A stretch of 64,000 nt of DNA from assembly GCA_937988885.1 (NCBI GenBank), contig CALKHR010000034.1, positions 1 through 64,000 on the forward strand, in the 5' to 3' direction. The position numbers were made by a program, and so were the translations under genes. This DNA is from an uncultured Roseiflexaceae bacterium. Lineage in GTDB: Bacteria > Chloroflexota > Chloroflexia > Chloroflexales > Roseiflexaceae. Shown here one piece after another: positions 34,425 to 43,439 of this stretch (the first letter of the stretch is position 1; each line of letters begins with the position of its first letter). Under the pieces are notes generated by a model. The model was not told the DNA's origin. It was given only the letters and a program-made list of their open reading frames with translations, and ran no database searches.

Positions 34425-36764
34425 TTAAATATATACAATATTAGGTACGATTGGCCAACGTAGACCATTCGGAGAAGGATCTCTCCGATTCCAACCCAGT
34501 GCAATATTAGGGATTTTTGAATTGGGTTGATGCGTTTTTGGATCACGCAATCCTACCAATAAAAGGACATCTTGTGGACGGCTGAAAGCTACGAAATATA
34601 AGCGAAGTAAATCATCAAAGGCTCGGTCAAGTGCTGAACGTTTCGGTGTCAAGAGTGGAGAATGAGGACGAAGCGCATCCTCCAAGGCTTGCGGGCGACC
34701 ATGTTGAGTGGGGAAGCGCTTAAAATGTTGTTTCCAATGGTTCCTTTTAAAATCGCTACCCACATCGACGATCACTAGAGGAAACTCTAAGCCTTTTGCT
34801 TGATGGATAGAAAGAATATTGAGACGATCCCGCGGAGTGGTTTCTAAAAGATCCTCATCGATTTCAATGTGGCCAGCAGCGAGAGGAGCTAAAATATCGT
34901 TGATTGCAGCCTCAACCGAAGCCTCATCAAATGAAGTTCCTGTGAAGATTTCTGCATTGTATCGACTGAAATGCGCAGATTGAGCCATAATGCGCGTAAT
35001 AGCTTCCAAATACACTAATCCTTCAGCATCCTCTTGCATTTCAGGTATCCATACGATTAAGTTGTAGAGTAACTCTATCAACCTAACAGACTGTGGCCAA
35101 CCAGAACCATGTTGTGGTTTCCGATCTTTCCAAGCTTGTACAAACTCCCCTAATGAATGCCGACGTATTCCTGGTGCTGGTGGGTTTGTTGCAATATATT
35201 CATTCGCCTTAGAACGCCAATCATTGAGGGTGTTGTATACATCGTTGGGTAATTTCCTGATGAGTCTGTTGGTCTGGACATCACCTTTGGGATCAATGCA
35301 CTCTAGGATTAAACCACAAATGCGTGCAACACTTTCAATTTCACTAAATTCCTGTCCCCGTGGATTAAAGACTCGGATCGATGGCAATAGGGCTTGTCGT
35401 AATAGCAATGGCAAGCGTGGTTTTTTGCTACTGCTATATTCTTGTGGTGAACTTGATAGGAGAGCAATATCACCAACAGAGCCAGCCGAGGGGTTAATTG
35501 GAATATGAACGTTACCGTGTTGTGTTGCGATAGTTCTTCCCTTATCAACAACGTCTTGAATAAAGGTTACGAGATCTGTAGCGAGACACTGAAGATCATC
35601 GCGAAACATTGCTAAGATAGGGTATTCAACCGATGGTGTTGCTCGTCCTGCGATTAAAGGTGGCTTTCCTGCTACACGTGCCGCACTATAGTCAGGATCG
35701 TGTTGAAGGTACTTCATCGTATATTCAACAATTGAAGGGGTTGATCGATAGTTAGTATTTAAATAAATTGTTTGAGAAAGGATCCCTGTAGCGTCTTCGA
35801 GTCGATGTACAAAATCACGGAACAAATCAACTGTTGCTCCGCGAAAACGATAGAGTGATTGATCATCATCTCCAACTACAGTTATCGATCCTTTATTTGC
35901 ATGAGCAGCACGAGCTAGAGTGAAATAGATTGACTCTTGAAGTAGATTGGTATCTTGATATTCATCTACTAAAACTACTTGAAGCGTATCTGTAAAACGT
36001 TTTAATGAACCATCTTTTAGTCGTTGATAAAAACTTTGTTCTAATGATGCAAAATCGAGCACCTGTATGCTATCAAGATATTGTTCATAGGCGTCAATTA
36101 CCTCAAAAAGTGCATTCACTTCAGTAGGTTGAGAGGCTCGAAATTGTTCTCTATCAACTTGATCATGAATGAAGCGTTGGCGGATCTCGCTAGCAAGTGA
36201 GGCAATATGATGCGTAAGAATAGAATCTTCGCAGCATAAATTTTTGAGGTACAATTTTAGCGCTAGATTATTCCAAGCATTAGTTTCAAGGACTCCCTTA
36301 CGGAACATAAACGTTCGACCAATAAACTCATCGATCATTACTGGAGGCTGCATTCCTGCTGAACGAAAATCAAGAAGCACCTGTTGTGCAATACTGTCAA
36401 GAGTTCCTATGAATATTTGATTGAGATCGAGGCGTTCTAACCACTGTTGCTGTTCCTGATTTGCTTTAGATTTTAGGGTATCACGTAAATTATCTCCCCA
36501 TCCAAGGATGCGCGAGCGCAACTCAGCAGCAGCTCGCTTGGTAAAGGTTGTTGCAAGGATAGTGCTCGGAGGCACCTTATCCACAAATATAAGTTTTAAT
36601 ACTCGGAGTGCCAGTACAGTAGTTTTGCCACTACCTGGACCTGCCACTAGAAAGAGCGAATGCCCTTTATCCGCTGTTACAGCCTGATGTTGTTGTTTAT
36701 TTGTAGTAAGATGTTTATCTAGTGCGACAGCAGTAGCATCTAAAAAATCTGGTAACTGAAACAT
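34425..36764 (-). CDS. UvrD/Rep-family superfamily 1 helicase
   Basis: A 779-residue 3'-5' DNA translocase. All SF1A motifs are present: Walker A FLVAGPGSGKTTVLALRVLK (about 36-55), Ia ATTFTKRAAAELRSRI, II VVLVDEYQDTN, III VVGDDDQSLYRFRGATVDLF, IV LNTNYRSTPSIVEY, V ILSIHQAKGLEFPLVIVDVG and VI LRLYFVAFSRPQDVLLLVG. It is longer than UvrD/PcrA (about 720), and no nuclease domain is fused; the nuclease is instead encoded just downstream. Helicase plus Fe-S nuclease resembles AddAB/AdnAB split differently, or a defence helicase-nuclease pair. AT-rich, foreign-looking composition. Confidence 0.92.
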   Translation of the reverse strand: MFQLPDFLDATAVALDKHLTTNKQQHQAVTADKGHSLFLVAGPGSGKTTVLALRVLKLIFVDKVPPSTILATTFTKRAAAELRSRILGWGDNLRDTLKSKANQEQQQWLERLDLNQIFIGTLDSIAQQVLLDFRSAGMQPPVMIDEFIGRTFMFRKGVLETNAWNNLALKLYLKNLCCEDSILTHHIASLASEIRQRFIHDQVDREQFRASQPTEVNALFEVIDAYEQYLDSIQVLDFASLEQSFYQRLKDGSLKRFTDTLQVVLVDEYQDTNLLQESIYFTLARAAHANKGSITVVGDDDQSLYRFRGATVDLFRDFVHRLEDATGILSQTIYLNTNYRSTPSIVEYTMKYLQHDPDYSAARVAGKPPLIAGRATPSVEYPILAMFRDDLQCLATDLVTFIQDVVDKGRTIATQHGNVHIPINPSAGSVGDIALLSSSPQEYSSSKKPRLPLLLRQALLPSIRVFNPRGQEFSEIESVARICGLILECIDPKGDVQTNRLIRKLPNDVYNTLNDWRSKANEYIATNPPAPGIRRHSLGEFVQAWKDRKPQHGSGWPQSVRLIELLYNLIVWIPEMQEDAEGLVYLEAITRIMAQSAHFSRYNAEIFTGTSFDEASVEAAINDILAPLAAGHIEIDEDLLETTPRDRLNILSIHQAKGLEFPLVIVDVGSDFKRNHWKQHFKRFPTQHGRPQALEDALRPHSPLLTPKRSALDRAFDDLLRLYFVAFSRPQDVLLLVGLRDPKTHQPNSKIPNIALGWNRRDPSPNGLRWPIVPNIVYI

Positions 36765-37167
36765 AATTACGGAACAGTCCTTTGCTATTTATAAGGTTCC
36801 TATGTTATGCAGCTTTACTATAGTGGGGATTGATAAAACATTACCTATCGAGTGATGCTAATTATTTACTAGAAAGCAAAAATTACAATTGAGTAAGGAG
36901 TCTCATTGGGAAACCGTTTGTAAAGGAGGAGTAAGAGACTCTACAAACTAGAGTTTACATTGGTTGCTCTATGGGCAGGCGTGCAAATACGTTGTAGAGT
37001 GAGAGTGGGTTGTAGCTGTGTTCGAAGAGTGTATTGAGTTTGCCCTTGCACCATATACGTCCCATTGAACTTCCCATATAACGACGAACTCTTTTTATTC
37101 TACCAACACGTAAGCACCAGAACAGCACCACGGAGCACAACTCCTTCCTAACAGTTCCACATTGCTA
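36765..37167. other. Intergenic right edge of the AT-rich island
   Basis: The first 200 bases are AT-rich and carry the helicase promoter region. A small ACTCT-ACAAACT-AGAGT hairpin lies at about 36936. From 37168 the composition returns to GC-rich. No tRNA, integrase or attachment site is visible at this edge. Confidence 0.5.
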
Positions 37168-38289
37168 TTACCCCCGTGGCGTGCGGTACGGGCCAAGGTA
37201 TCGCTGGACCAAGGCGAGGTCGAACTGATTTTGTAAGGTGGTGCGGGCGCCTTCGGCGGTGGCGTCGAGCGCGCGCCCGATCTGCTTGCAGATCGCGTCG
37301 GCCAGGAACTGCGGCAGTGGCTCCTGCACGCCATTGACCTGCAACGCGCTGCGGAAGGTCGCGAGCACCGCCCCCAACGGCTCGCGGGCGATCAGCGCGG
37401 CGGGCAGTTCGAGCCGATACGCTGGCCCTGTCTCGTCGGGGCGGTAGTAGATCACGTAGAGTTGGCCGTAGCCATGCTCGATCGCCATACGGCGCTCATT
37501 GAAATCGCGCAGATTGTTTGAGCGGTAGCCCGTCAGCAAGTGCGGGCGATCCTGCTTGATCAGCGGTACGGGCAACGAATGTTCACCCGCCTCCAGCACC
37601 GTGCTCCACAGCGTGCGATCGGTGACGGTGCCCGAGAGGTGCGGCGCCAGTGCTGCCACATCGTCGGCGGCGGTGGCCTGCTTGGGGTGCGCAACCACAC
37701 GCCGACACTCCAACACCAATCGCCAGTCCTGCTCATCGAAGAACTGTTCGAGCACCCTGCGGAACGGCGCCCACCAGCCCGGCATCTGCTCGCTGCGCGA
37801 GTCCTGCGCAAAGCGCATCAGCAGGCGGTTGACCTCGAGCAGCGCCGAGTAGAACGAACCATCCAAAACGAACAGACCTGTGCTGGTGGCGCGAATGCGC
37901 TTCGCCAACAGCCGCAACTCCAGGATCGTGCGTAGACCGCCTAGAATGCTCTCCAACTCCTCGACGGGCGGCATCAGTTGCACCAGTACCGATTGATCGG
38001 TTAGGCTCGCCTCCTCGACGGCGACCGCCGCAACCGCCGCGAACGTTGCGCCAGCGGCGGGCACGGTGGCATGTGCGCCGTCAACCGCGCACAATCGCCG
38101 CACCGGGCCGTTGGGAGCCTTGCGAATCCGGCGCGCCAAAGCCTCGCGCAGACGGTCGCGGTCGCCTTCGAGTTGGAGCAACGTCTCGCGACAGGCATCG
38201 GCGCAGGCGTTGATCGCCGCGAGCACCGCCGCCGGCAACGCCGCAGGATCAAGCTCGTTGGGAGTTCCTGTCAAAGTGTGTGTGGTCAT
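37168..38289 (-). CDS. NurA-domain nuclease-like protein
   Basis: A 373-residue protein with the NurA-type arrangement of metal-binding aspartates: LCAVDGAHATVPAAG (about residue 65) and LFVLDGSFYSALLEVNRLL (about 150). Further along come RPHLLTGYRSNNLRDFNERR and, late, LPQFLADAICKQIGRALDAT. NurA is a 5'-3' nuclease that in archaea and some bacteria works with the HerA ATPase at double-strand breaks. No HerA gene is in the window. High GC and host-like codon use separate it from the adjacent island. Confidence 0.65.
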   Translation of the reverse strand: MTTHTLTGTPNELDPAALPAAVLAAINACADACRETLLQLEGDRDRLREALARRIRKAPNGPVRRLCAVDGAHATVPAAGATFAAVAAVAVEEASLTDQSVLVQLMPPVEELESILGGLRTILELRLLAKRIRATSTGLFVLDGSFYSALLEVNRLLMRFAQDSRSEQMPGWWAPFRRVLEQFFDEQDWRLVLECRRVVAHPKQATAADDVAALAPHLSGTVTDRTLWSTVLEAGEHSLPVPLIKQDRPHLLTGYRSNNLRDFNERRMAIEHGYGQLYVIYYRPDETGPAYRLELPAALIAREPLGAVLATFRSALQVNGVQEPLPQFLADAICKQIGRALDATAEGARTTLQNQFDLALVQRYLGPYRTPRG

Positions 38290-38534
38290 AGGCGGCTCTT
38301 ATCGCTAGCAAGCGTTCAACTTCAGCACTACGAACACCTGTGCGTAGTATAGCATAGAGCGCAAGTTTGCTATTGGCATCGCGCGGTATCCCTGGTATAC
38401 TCGCAGTACACACGTTTGGATTGATGCTTGCTTCGATTCGGGATCGCGCTGTCATCCCACAACCAACAGCCATCGCTGTTTGCTATTGCCTACCCACGTT
38501 TCGTTTCCTCGTTTGTATCATCGTAGGGAGCGTC

Positions 38535-39608
38535 ATGCTGCCGAAGCCCTTACAGAGATCACAACTCCCCTTCACCATCCTATTTACATGTCTTTGCGCC
38601 TTGATCTTCTGGTTGGTACATTCCTACGTAGATATCATCGCGCTAGCGTTGGTGATGGTGATAATTCTCAAGCCGCTGTACGATCGTATCTACATCCGCC
38701 TTAATCGTCACGATGGCGCCGCCGTGTGGGTCACACTGCTGATCTTTTTCCTCGTTGTGATTATCCCCACGCTGTTCGTTTGGCAGGTGGTGAGCGCCCA
38801 GTTAGCTACATTTATTGCCTCATTTCAACAACCAAATGCGGTGCAACAAATTATTGACACGATCAATATGACGCTCGATGATTTATTGGGCCGCGATATT
38901 CAGGTGAGTGCCGCGCTTCAAGAGCAGATTCAGCAGATCTTGCTCAGCCTTACGAGTTGGCTTGCGAGTGTAGCGCTTGGGATGGGCACACAAATCGCCG
39001 ACCTCGTTTCGCGCGTGATCATTTTTGTCGGCATTGTGGCTTCGCTTCTGCCTCGTTACGATGAGGTTGTGCGGCGAATCAGGCAATTTAGCCCGCTGAG
39101 TGACGAGCTCGATACGCTCTTTTTGTCGAAGATCAAAGTGACCGTGCAGGCGATGTTCTTGGGCATTTTTGTGATCGCCGTGGCACAAGGTTTGGTGTGT
39201 GGAATCTTTTTCTGGATCGCTGGCGTGCCCTATGCGCCGCTTTGGACGCTGCTCGCCGTGGTGGCCTCGCTGTTCCCGTTGGGCGCGAGCCTGGTGGCCG
39301 TGCCGATCGGCATTTTTCAGATCGTGATAGGCGATTATATTCAGGGCACGGTTGTGATCATCGGCTATTTTCTTGTAGTCTCGAATGTGGATACGCTGCT
39401 GCGCCCGCGTTTGGTGCCCAAAGAGGCCGAGATGAATTTTGTGTTGGTGCTGTTGAGCGCGTTGGGAGGCCTCGAACTGTTTGGCTTCTTCGGCGTGGTC
39501 TATGGCCCGGTGTTGATGGTCGTCTTTCTCACGGCGCTTTCGGTCTATGAGGCACAGCTTGTCGCCTCGACCCCAACCGTGCCCGAGCAGGAGGTGAGTG
39601 ATGCCTAA
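38535..39608 (+). CDS. AI-2E family transporter (permease)
   Basis: A polytopic inner-membrane protein of about 357 residues. Hydrophobic helices run from FTILFTCLCALIFWLVHSYV onward. The family fingerprint includes LVMVIILKPLYDRIYIRL, GIFFWIAGVPYAPLWTLLAV, FPLGASLVAVPIGIFQIVIG and VLVLLSALGGLELFGFFGVV. Members export or import AI-2 or act as ion exchangers; the substrate here is open. ATG 38535 has TAGGGAG upstream; longer in-frame starts lack a site. The stop overlaps the start of the next gene by 8 bases. Confidence 0.88.
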   Translation: MLPKPLQRSQLPFTILFTCLCALIFWLVHSYVDIIALALVMVIILKPLYDRIYIRLNRHDGAAVWVTLLIFFLVVIIPTLFVWQVVSAQLATFIASFQQPNAVQQIIDTINMTLDDLLGRDIQVSAALQEQIQQILLSLTSWLASVALGMGTQIADLVSRVIIFVGIVASLLPRYDEVVRRIRQFSPLSDELDTLFLSKIKVTVQAMFLGIFVIAVAQGLVCGIFFWIAGVPYAPLWTLLAVVASLFPLGASLVAVPIGIFQIVIGDYIQGTVVIIGYFLVVSNVDTLLRPRLVPKEAEMNFVLVLLSALGGLELFGFFGVVYGPVLMVVFLTALSVYEAQLVASTPTVPEQEVSDA

Positions 39609-39990
39609 TCCACACGCAGCGCAGTTTGCTGGGCGCTGGATCGGCGAGACGCAGGGCTACGAGATGCCCGCGCATATTTGGGATATTCGCGTGGTCGGCG
39701 ATACGCTGTATATCGAATCGCGCTGGGAGAACGATACCGCACTGGGGCGGATGTCCGGCAGAATGCACGCCGAGCAGGCGAGCTTCACGATAGGCCGTCA
39801 TACCGCCGTGCTCGTCGATCCCCAGCACTTTATCATTCCTGGCTGGGATACCAACGATACGCGCGGCGGTATTGGCCCCGATTATGATGTGGTCTTTTCG
39901 CGCCCCGGCCTGCCCGAACTACAAGCCAGCCAAGTGTGGGAACGCTTTCGGGCCGCGCAGTCGGAGGGCACGCCCGAAGCGCAAGACTAG
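39601..39990 (+). CDS. Small hypothetical beta-rich protein
   Basis: 129 residues (start MPNPHAAQFAGRWIGETQGY). Alternating hydrophobic residues (VVGDTLYIESRWEND, MHAEQASFTIGRHTAVL, HFIIPGWDTND) suggest a lipocalin- or DUF1579-like beta barrel; this is only an impression. A strong AGGAGGTG site lies before the ATG, which overlaps the permease stop by 8 bases, so translation is coupled. It ends in a CTAG that also supplies the stop of the convergent VWA gene. Function unknown. Confidence 0.6.
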   Translation: MPNPHAAQFAGRWIGETQGYEMPAHIWDIRVVGDTLYIESRWENDTALGRMSGRMHAEQASFTIGRHTAVLVDPQHFIIPGWDTNDTRGGIGPDYDVVFSRPGLPELQASQVWERFRAAQSEGTPEAQD

Positions 39991-41150
39991 CTGTGCTTCA
40001 GCAGAGGCACCACCTGCCCAAACGGGAAGCGCTGCGCTTGCAGGCCGCCCGGCGTCACCACCCACAGCACCGGCAAACGCGGCGCTTGCTTGGGAAAATG
40101 CCCGAACCCATCGGTCATGTAAATCGCCACCGATGGCTCCCACGGCGGGCGGTGCTTGGGGATCTGCTCGAAGAACGGGCGAAAGTCGGTGCCGCCGCCG
40201 CCCATTGGCTGCGGCAACTCGCCACGGGCATTGAGCTTATGCGGGCCGTACAGCTTGGTATCGGCGAAGTAGAGCAGGCAGCGCAGATGCGGGTAACTGC
40301 GCATAATCGCCTGTACCTCGCTCAAAAAGAGTTGCACGCTGGCCTGATCGATCGAGCCGCTGGTATCCACGCCCAACAATACCGTTAGGCTTGTGCTGCT
40401 GATCGTCTCCAGGTACATGCCCCGGCCCACGAAGCGTCGGTCGTAATCCTCGAAGTCGGTGGGCGTTTTGACCAGGAACCGCCACAGCAGGCTGCGCCAA
40501 TCGAGTTTGCAGGGCGAGAGCGCCCCCAGTTCGCGCGCGAACTCACCCGCTCCATGGCCGATCTGCTGCTGTTCGGCGTACTCTCGGGCCTGCTCCTGCG
40601 CGTGCTGCCAGTGCCGCTCAAGCTCCTGCTTCCGCGCCTCGGCATCGCCTGTCTGCTCGCCTGATGCGTTCTCGGCATCGGCGGGCGGCCCCTCCAACAG
40701 ATCATCGGGTTGGTTCTTCCCCTGCTTCTGCTGATCCTGCTGCTTCTGAATCAGGATGTCGTAGACTTCCTCGGTGCTCAGATGCTCCAACTGTGGGTTG
40801 CGCAGCCCGCCTTCCGGCAATTCATACCGCTCCTTGAGCAGCATGCCGTTGATCACAATATCGGCGGCGACGTTCCACAGCTTCGGGTCGCGCCCGCCGC
40901 GCCGTGGCAAGTGCAGCAGCGCCGCGTGCAGCACCTCGTGCGCCAAGAGTCCATCGAGTTGCGCGGGTGTCTGTTTCACCACGAACTCTGGATTGACATA
41001 AATCGTCCGTCCGTCGGTGGCGGCGGTTGGGATGTGATGGCTGATCTCAAACTGGGCGAATAGCGCCAACGAACTGAAGAACGCGCTGCGCTGTTGCATG
41101 CGTTGAAGTGAGGCGCTGATCGCTTTGGCGGTGGCGGGATCGAGTTTCAT
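39987..41150 (-). CDS. VWA-like metallopeptidase-domain protein (DUF2201), MoxR partner
   Basis: A 387-residue two-part protein. The N-terminal part has a zincin-like LDGLLAHEVLHAALLHLPRR (HExxH-like HEVLH) with WNVAADIVINGMLL, the DUF2201 putative metallopeptidase block. A charged Gln/Glu linker follows (about 155-210). The C-terminal part is a von Willebrand A-like domain with a MIDAS start LLGVDTSGSIDQASVQLFLS and later FVDRR, MGGGGTDFRPFFEQ and AIYMTDGFGHFP. Such proteins pair with MoxR AAA+ ATPases as metal-inserting or maturation chaperones. It overlaps the MoxR stop by four bases (ATGA), so the pair is coupled. Confidence 0.88.
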   Translation of the reverse strand: MKLDPATAKAISASLQRMQQRSAFFSSLALFAQFEISHHIPTAATDGRTIYVNPEFVVKQTPAQLDGLLAHEVLHAALLHLPRRGGRDPKLWNVAADIVINGMLLKERYELPEGGLRNPQLEHLSTEEVYDILIQKQQDQQKQGKNQPDDLLEGPPADAENASGEQTGDAEARKQELERHWQHAQEQAREYAEQQQIGHGAGEFARELGALSPCKLDWRSLLWRFLVKTPTDFEDYDRRFVGRGMYLETISSTSLTVLLGVDTSGSIDQASVQLFLSEVQAIMRSYPHLRCLLYFADTKLYGPHKLNARGELPQPMGGGGTDFRPFFEQIPKHRPPWEPSVAIYMTDGFGHFPKQAPRLPVLWVVTPGGLQAQRFPFGQVVPLLKHS

Positions 41151-42148
41151 TGTGACTCCGTGGGCTGCGGCGCGCTCAGCAGCGCTTGCATGTCGGGGTC
41201 GTTGGCGACCAGCCGCTTAAACGCGCTCCACTGCCCTTTGGCGCGCAGCAGCCGGAACAGGTCGGTCGCGCACAGCTGCACCCACTCGTTGGCGGCCACT
41301 CGCATCAGCCATTGTAGGCCGTGGTAGGCTTCCTGCGCATCGCGGGCGCGCGAGGTCAGGCCTGTGGTGGTGGCGTAACGTACCGATGGCTCCAACGGGA
41401 AGGGGATGCTATCACCGTTTCCGGCCAGGATGGCTTCGATATCGGGCAACTCGTTGTAGATGCCCACAAACATCATGAACTCGTTGGCGGCGGCGCTGCC
41501 CACTGCCGCGCTGATATCGAGGCCGATGCTGTGCAACATGCTGGCCATCTCCCAGGAGCGCGGCGAGGGCCAGGCCACTTGTAATGGCTCGTTTTTGTGC
41601 AGCAGCGCCGGGCGGAACGAGAGGAACGCGATGATATGTTCGTGCAAGCCGCGTTGCAGCGCGTAGGTCTTGAAGTTCTCGAAATCGGGTGACACTTCCA
41701 CGTGGATGAAGCGGTTCGCGAGCGGCGCGGGCATCTCGAACACCGCCGCCCGATCTTCGTCGCGGTTGCCCGCCGCCCAAATGAACCAGCCCTCCGGCAC
41801 GCGGTAACTACCGACTTGGCGGTCGAGGATGAGCTGCTGAGCCATGCCCTGCATAGTCGGCGGCGCCATGTTGATCTCGTCGAGGAACAGCACGCCAGCG
41901 CCTTCGGTGGGCAGGAACTCGGGTGGATACCAGCGCGAGCGGCCCGCCTCAGCAACAGGCAGGCCGCGTAGATCGGTTGGCGCCAACTGGGAGAGCCGCA
42001 GGTCGATACAGGCGAGGCCGTGTCGCTCGGCCACTTGTGCGACGATGCTCGATTTCCCGATGCCTGGTGGCCCCCAGATCATGGTGCTGAGCTTGACCTG
42101 GTTGGTCACCAGCGTTTCGAGAAATAACGTTAGATCGGCAGGGTTCAT
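41147..42148 (-). CDS. MoxR-type AAA+ ATPase
   Basis: A 333-residue ATPase. Walker A is MIWGPPGIGKSSIVAQVAER, Walker B LFLDEINMAPPTMQGMAQQL, and the sensor region WFIWAAGNRDEDRAAVFEMP with arginine-finger-like PLANRFIHVEV. A helical lid follows. MoxR proteins work with VWA partners in protein or metal-centre maturation. The real start is ATG 42148 (MNPADLTLFLETLV), with AAGGAG seven bases upstream. It is the first gene of the MoxR-VWA operon. Confidence 0.92.
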   Translation of the reverse strand: MNPADLTLFLETLVTNQVKLSTMIWGPPGIGKSSIVAQVAERHGLACIDLRLSQLAPTDLRGLPVAEAGRSRWYPPEFLPTEGAGVLFLDEINMAPPTMQGMAQQLILDRQVGSYRVPEGWFIWAAGNRDEDRAAVFEMPAPLANRFIHVEVSPDFENFKTYALQRGLHEHIIAFLSFRPALLHKNEPLQVAWPSPRSWEMASMLHSIGLDISAAVGSAAANEFMMFVGIYNELPDIEAILAGNGDSIPFPLEPSVRYATTTGLTSRARDAQEAYHGLQWLMRVAANEWVQLCATDLFRLLRAKGQWSAFKRLVANDPDMQALLSAPQPTESQ

Positions 42149-42236
42149 GCGGCGCTCCTTGTGTTCGTAGGTAACTCGTAATGATGCGAACAAATGTCCG
42201 TACACATCATACGTAGGATGGCCGCAAAAAGTTGCG

Positions 42237-43124
42237 CTACGCTCGCAGCAACGGTCGGGTGAGGCAGGTTGGCCCGCCCTCAGCTTTGAGCGAGATCTCG
42301 TTGCCGCGATACGTCTGCACCTCGCAGCCCGCCGCCTCCAGGCGCGCCTGCGTGATCGGGTTGCCCTCCAGCATCAGGCATTCGCCGGGCGCGAGCGCCA
42401 GCACATTCGGCCCCATAGTGGCGAACTCGGCCTCGGGCACCTCGACCATGCGGATGCCGCGCTGCTTGAGCAATTGCCAGAACGGCGTGGAGAGCAACGG
42501 CGGATACACCACCGCCAGATCGTGATCGACCATACTGATCAGCGAGAGCAAGTGCAAGCAGGCGTCGGGGCCGGTGAAGTACGGCAGTTCGACGGGCACA
42601 ATGCTCACGCCCAAATCGCTGAGGATCGCGCCCAACTGGCGCACGCCCTCGGCATTGGTGCGGAAGCCAAGCCCCACCGCCAGCGTGCGCTCGTCGAGCC
42701 AGAACATATCGCCGCCCTCCGCCAGCGCATCACCCTCAAGTTGCCCCAGGATGGGGATGCCGAGTTGTTTCATCGTCTCGCCCATCGCCGCCTCCTCGCC
42801 GCGCCGCAGTGGCTTGCCCATGCGCAGCAGCACCGCGCCCGCATTGGTGATCAGCATCGGGTCGAATACGAAGATCGCATCGGCGCGGTCGGGCTGCGCC
42901 ACATCTTGGTAGATCACCTCTGCGCCGCTATTGCGCACGATCGCCGCGAGTGCATCGTGCTCGCGCTGCGCCTCCTCCAAGTTGGGTTGACTAGTGTAGT
43001 GCCAGCGCTGCGGATCGGCCTCGCCGAACGCCGCGTCGGGGCGCCGCATCAGCACGCGCCGCAGCCGTGCCACCATCGAATGCCCACCGTATCCCGCCTG
43101 CGCTCCGTTTGTCGATTGGTTCAT
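42237..43124 (-). CDS. Dimethylarginine dimethylaminohydrolase-like amidinohydrolase
   Basis: A 295-residue protein of the amidinotransferase/DDAH fold. The recognisable series is DAIFVFDPMLITNAGAVLLR, GKPLRRGEE, LEGDALAEGGDMFWLDERTL, VGLGFRTNAEG, TGPDACLHLLSLISMVDHDL (active-site His) and GGPTCLTRPLLR with the nucleophilic Cys near the C-terminus. DDAH hydrolyses methylated arginine to citrulline; bacterial members may instead act on arginine or related guanidines. Single-gene unit; weak ribosome site before ATG 43124. Confidence 0.85.
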   Translation of the reverse strand: MNQSTNGAQAGYGGHSMVARLRRVLMRRPDAAFGEADPQRWHYTSQPNLEEAQREHDALAAIVRNSGAEVIYQDVAQPDRADAIFVFDPMLITNAGAVLLRMGKPLRRGEEAAMGETMKQLGIPILGQLEGDALAEGGDMFWLDERTLAVGLGFRTNAEGVRQLGAILSDLGVSIVPVELPYFTGPDACLHLLSLISMVDHDLAVVYPPLLSTPFWQLLKQRGIRMVEVPEAEFATMGPNVLALAPGECLMLEGNPITQARLEAAGCEVQTYRGNEISLKAEGGPTCLTRPLLRA

Positions 43125-43439
43125 AACACACTCATTTCTGTAGTGGAAAGGATGATCAAACGATGTATACGATCAAAGATGTTTGAAGCCGAATATTGAT
43201 GTATCTTTATTTCTATTTTGTTATTTGTGGCGTTTTAAACGACGTAATACCCGGATGAGTATGAATAAACTATTACAAATAATGAAATATATTCAATTTT
43301 TAAAGCAACAGTTGTTGAAAATGATGTTTGTGGCGTTTGATAGTAGCGAAACGACCTGATGGCGATGTGAACGCCCTACCGCTCATCCTTGGAAAGTTGT
43401 TGCAGGCGTTTTGTTGGATGTCGAACGTGGGAGGATACG
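43125..43439. other. AT-rich divergent promoter region
   Basis: No gene. Between 43190 and 43320 it is very AT-rich. A 12-base direct repeat, TTTGTGGCGTTT, occurs at 43224-43235 and 43327-43338 and could be a regulator site upstream of the membrane-protein pair. GGGAGG precedes the ATG at 43440. Confidence 0.45.

Noticed and set aside
36955..37334. Small minus-strand frames between the helicase and NurA genes
   Set aside because: They are short, partly overlap NurA in another frame and show no family features.
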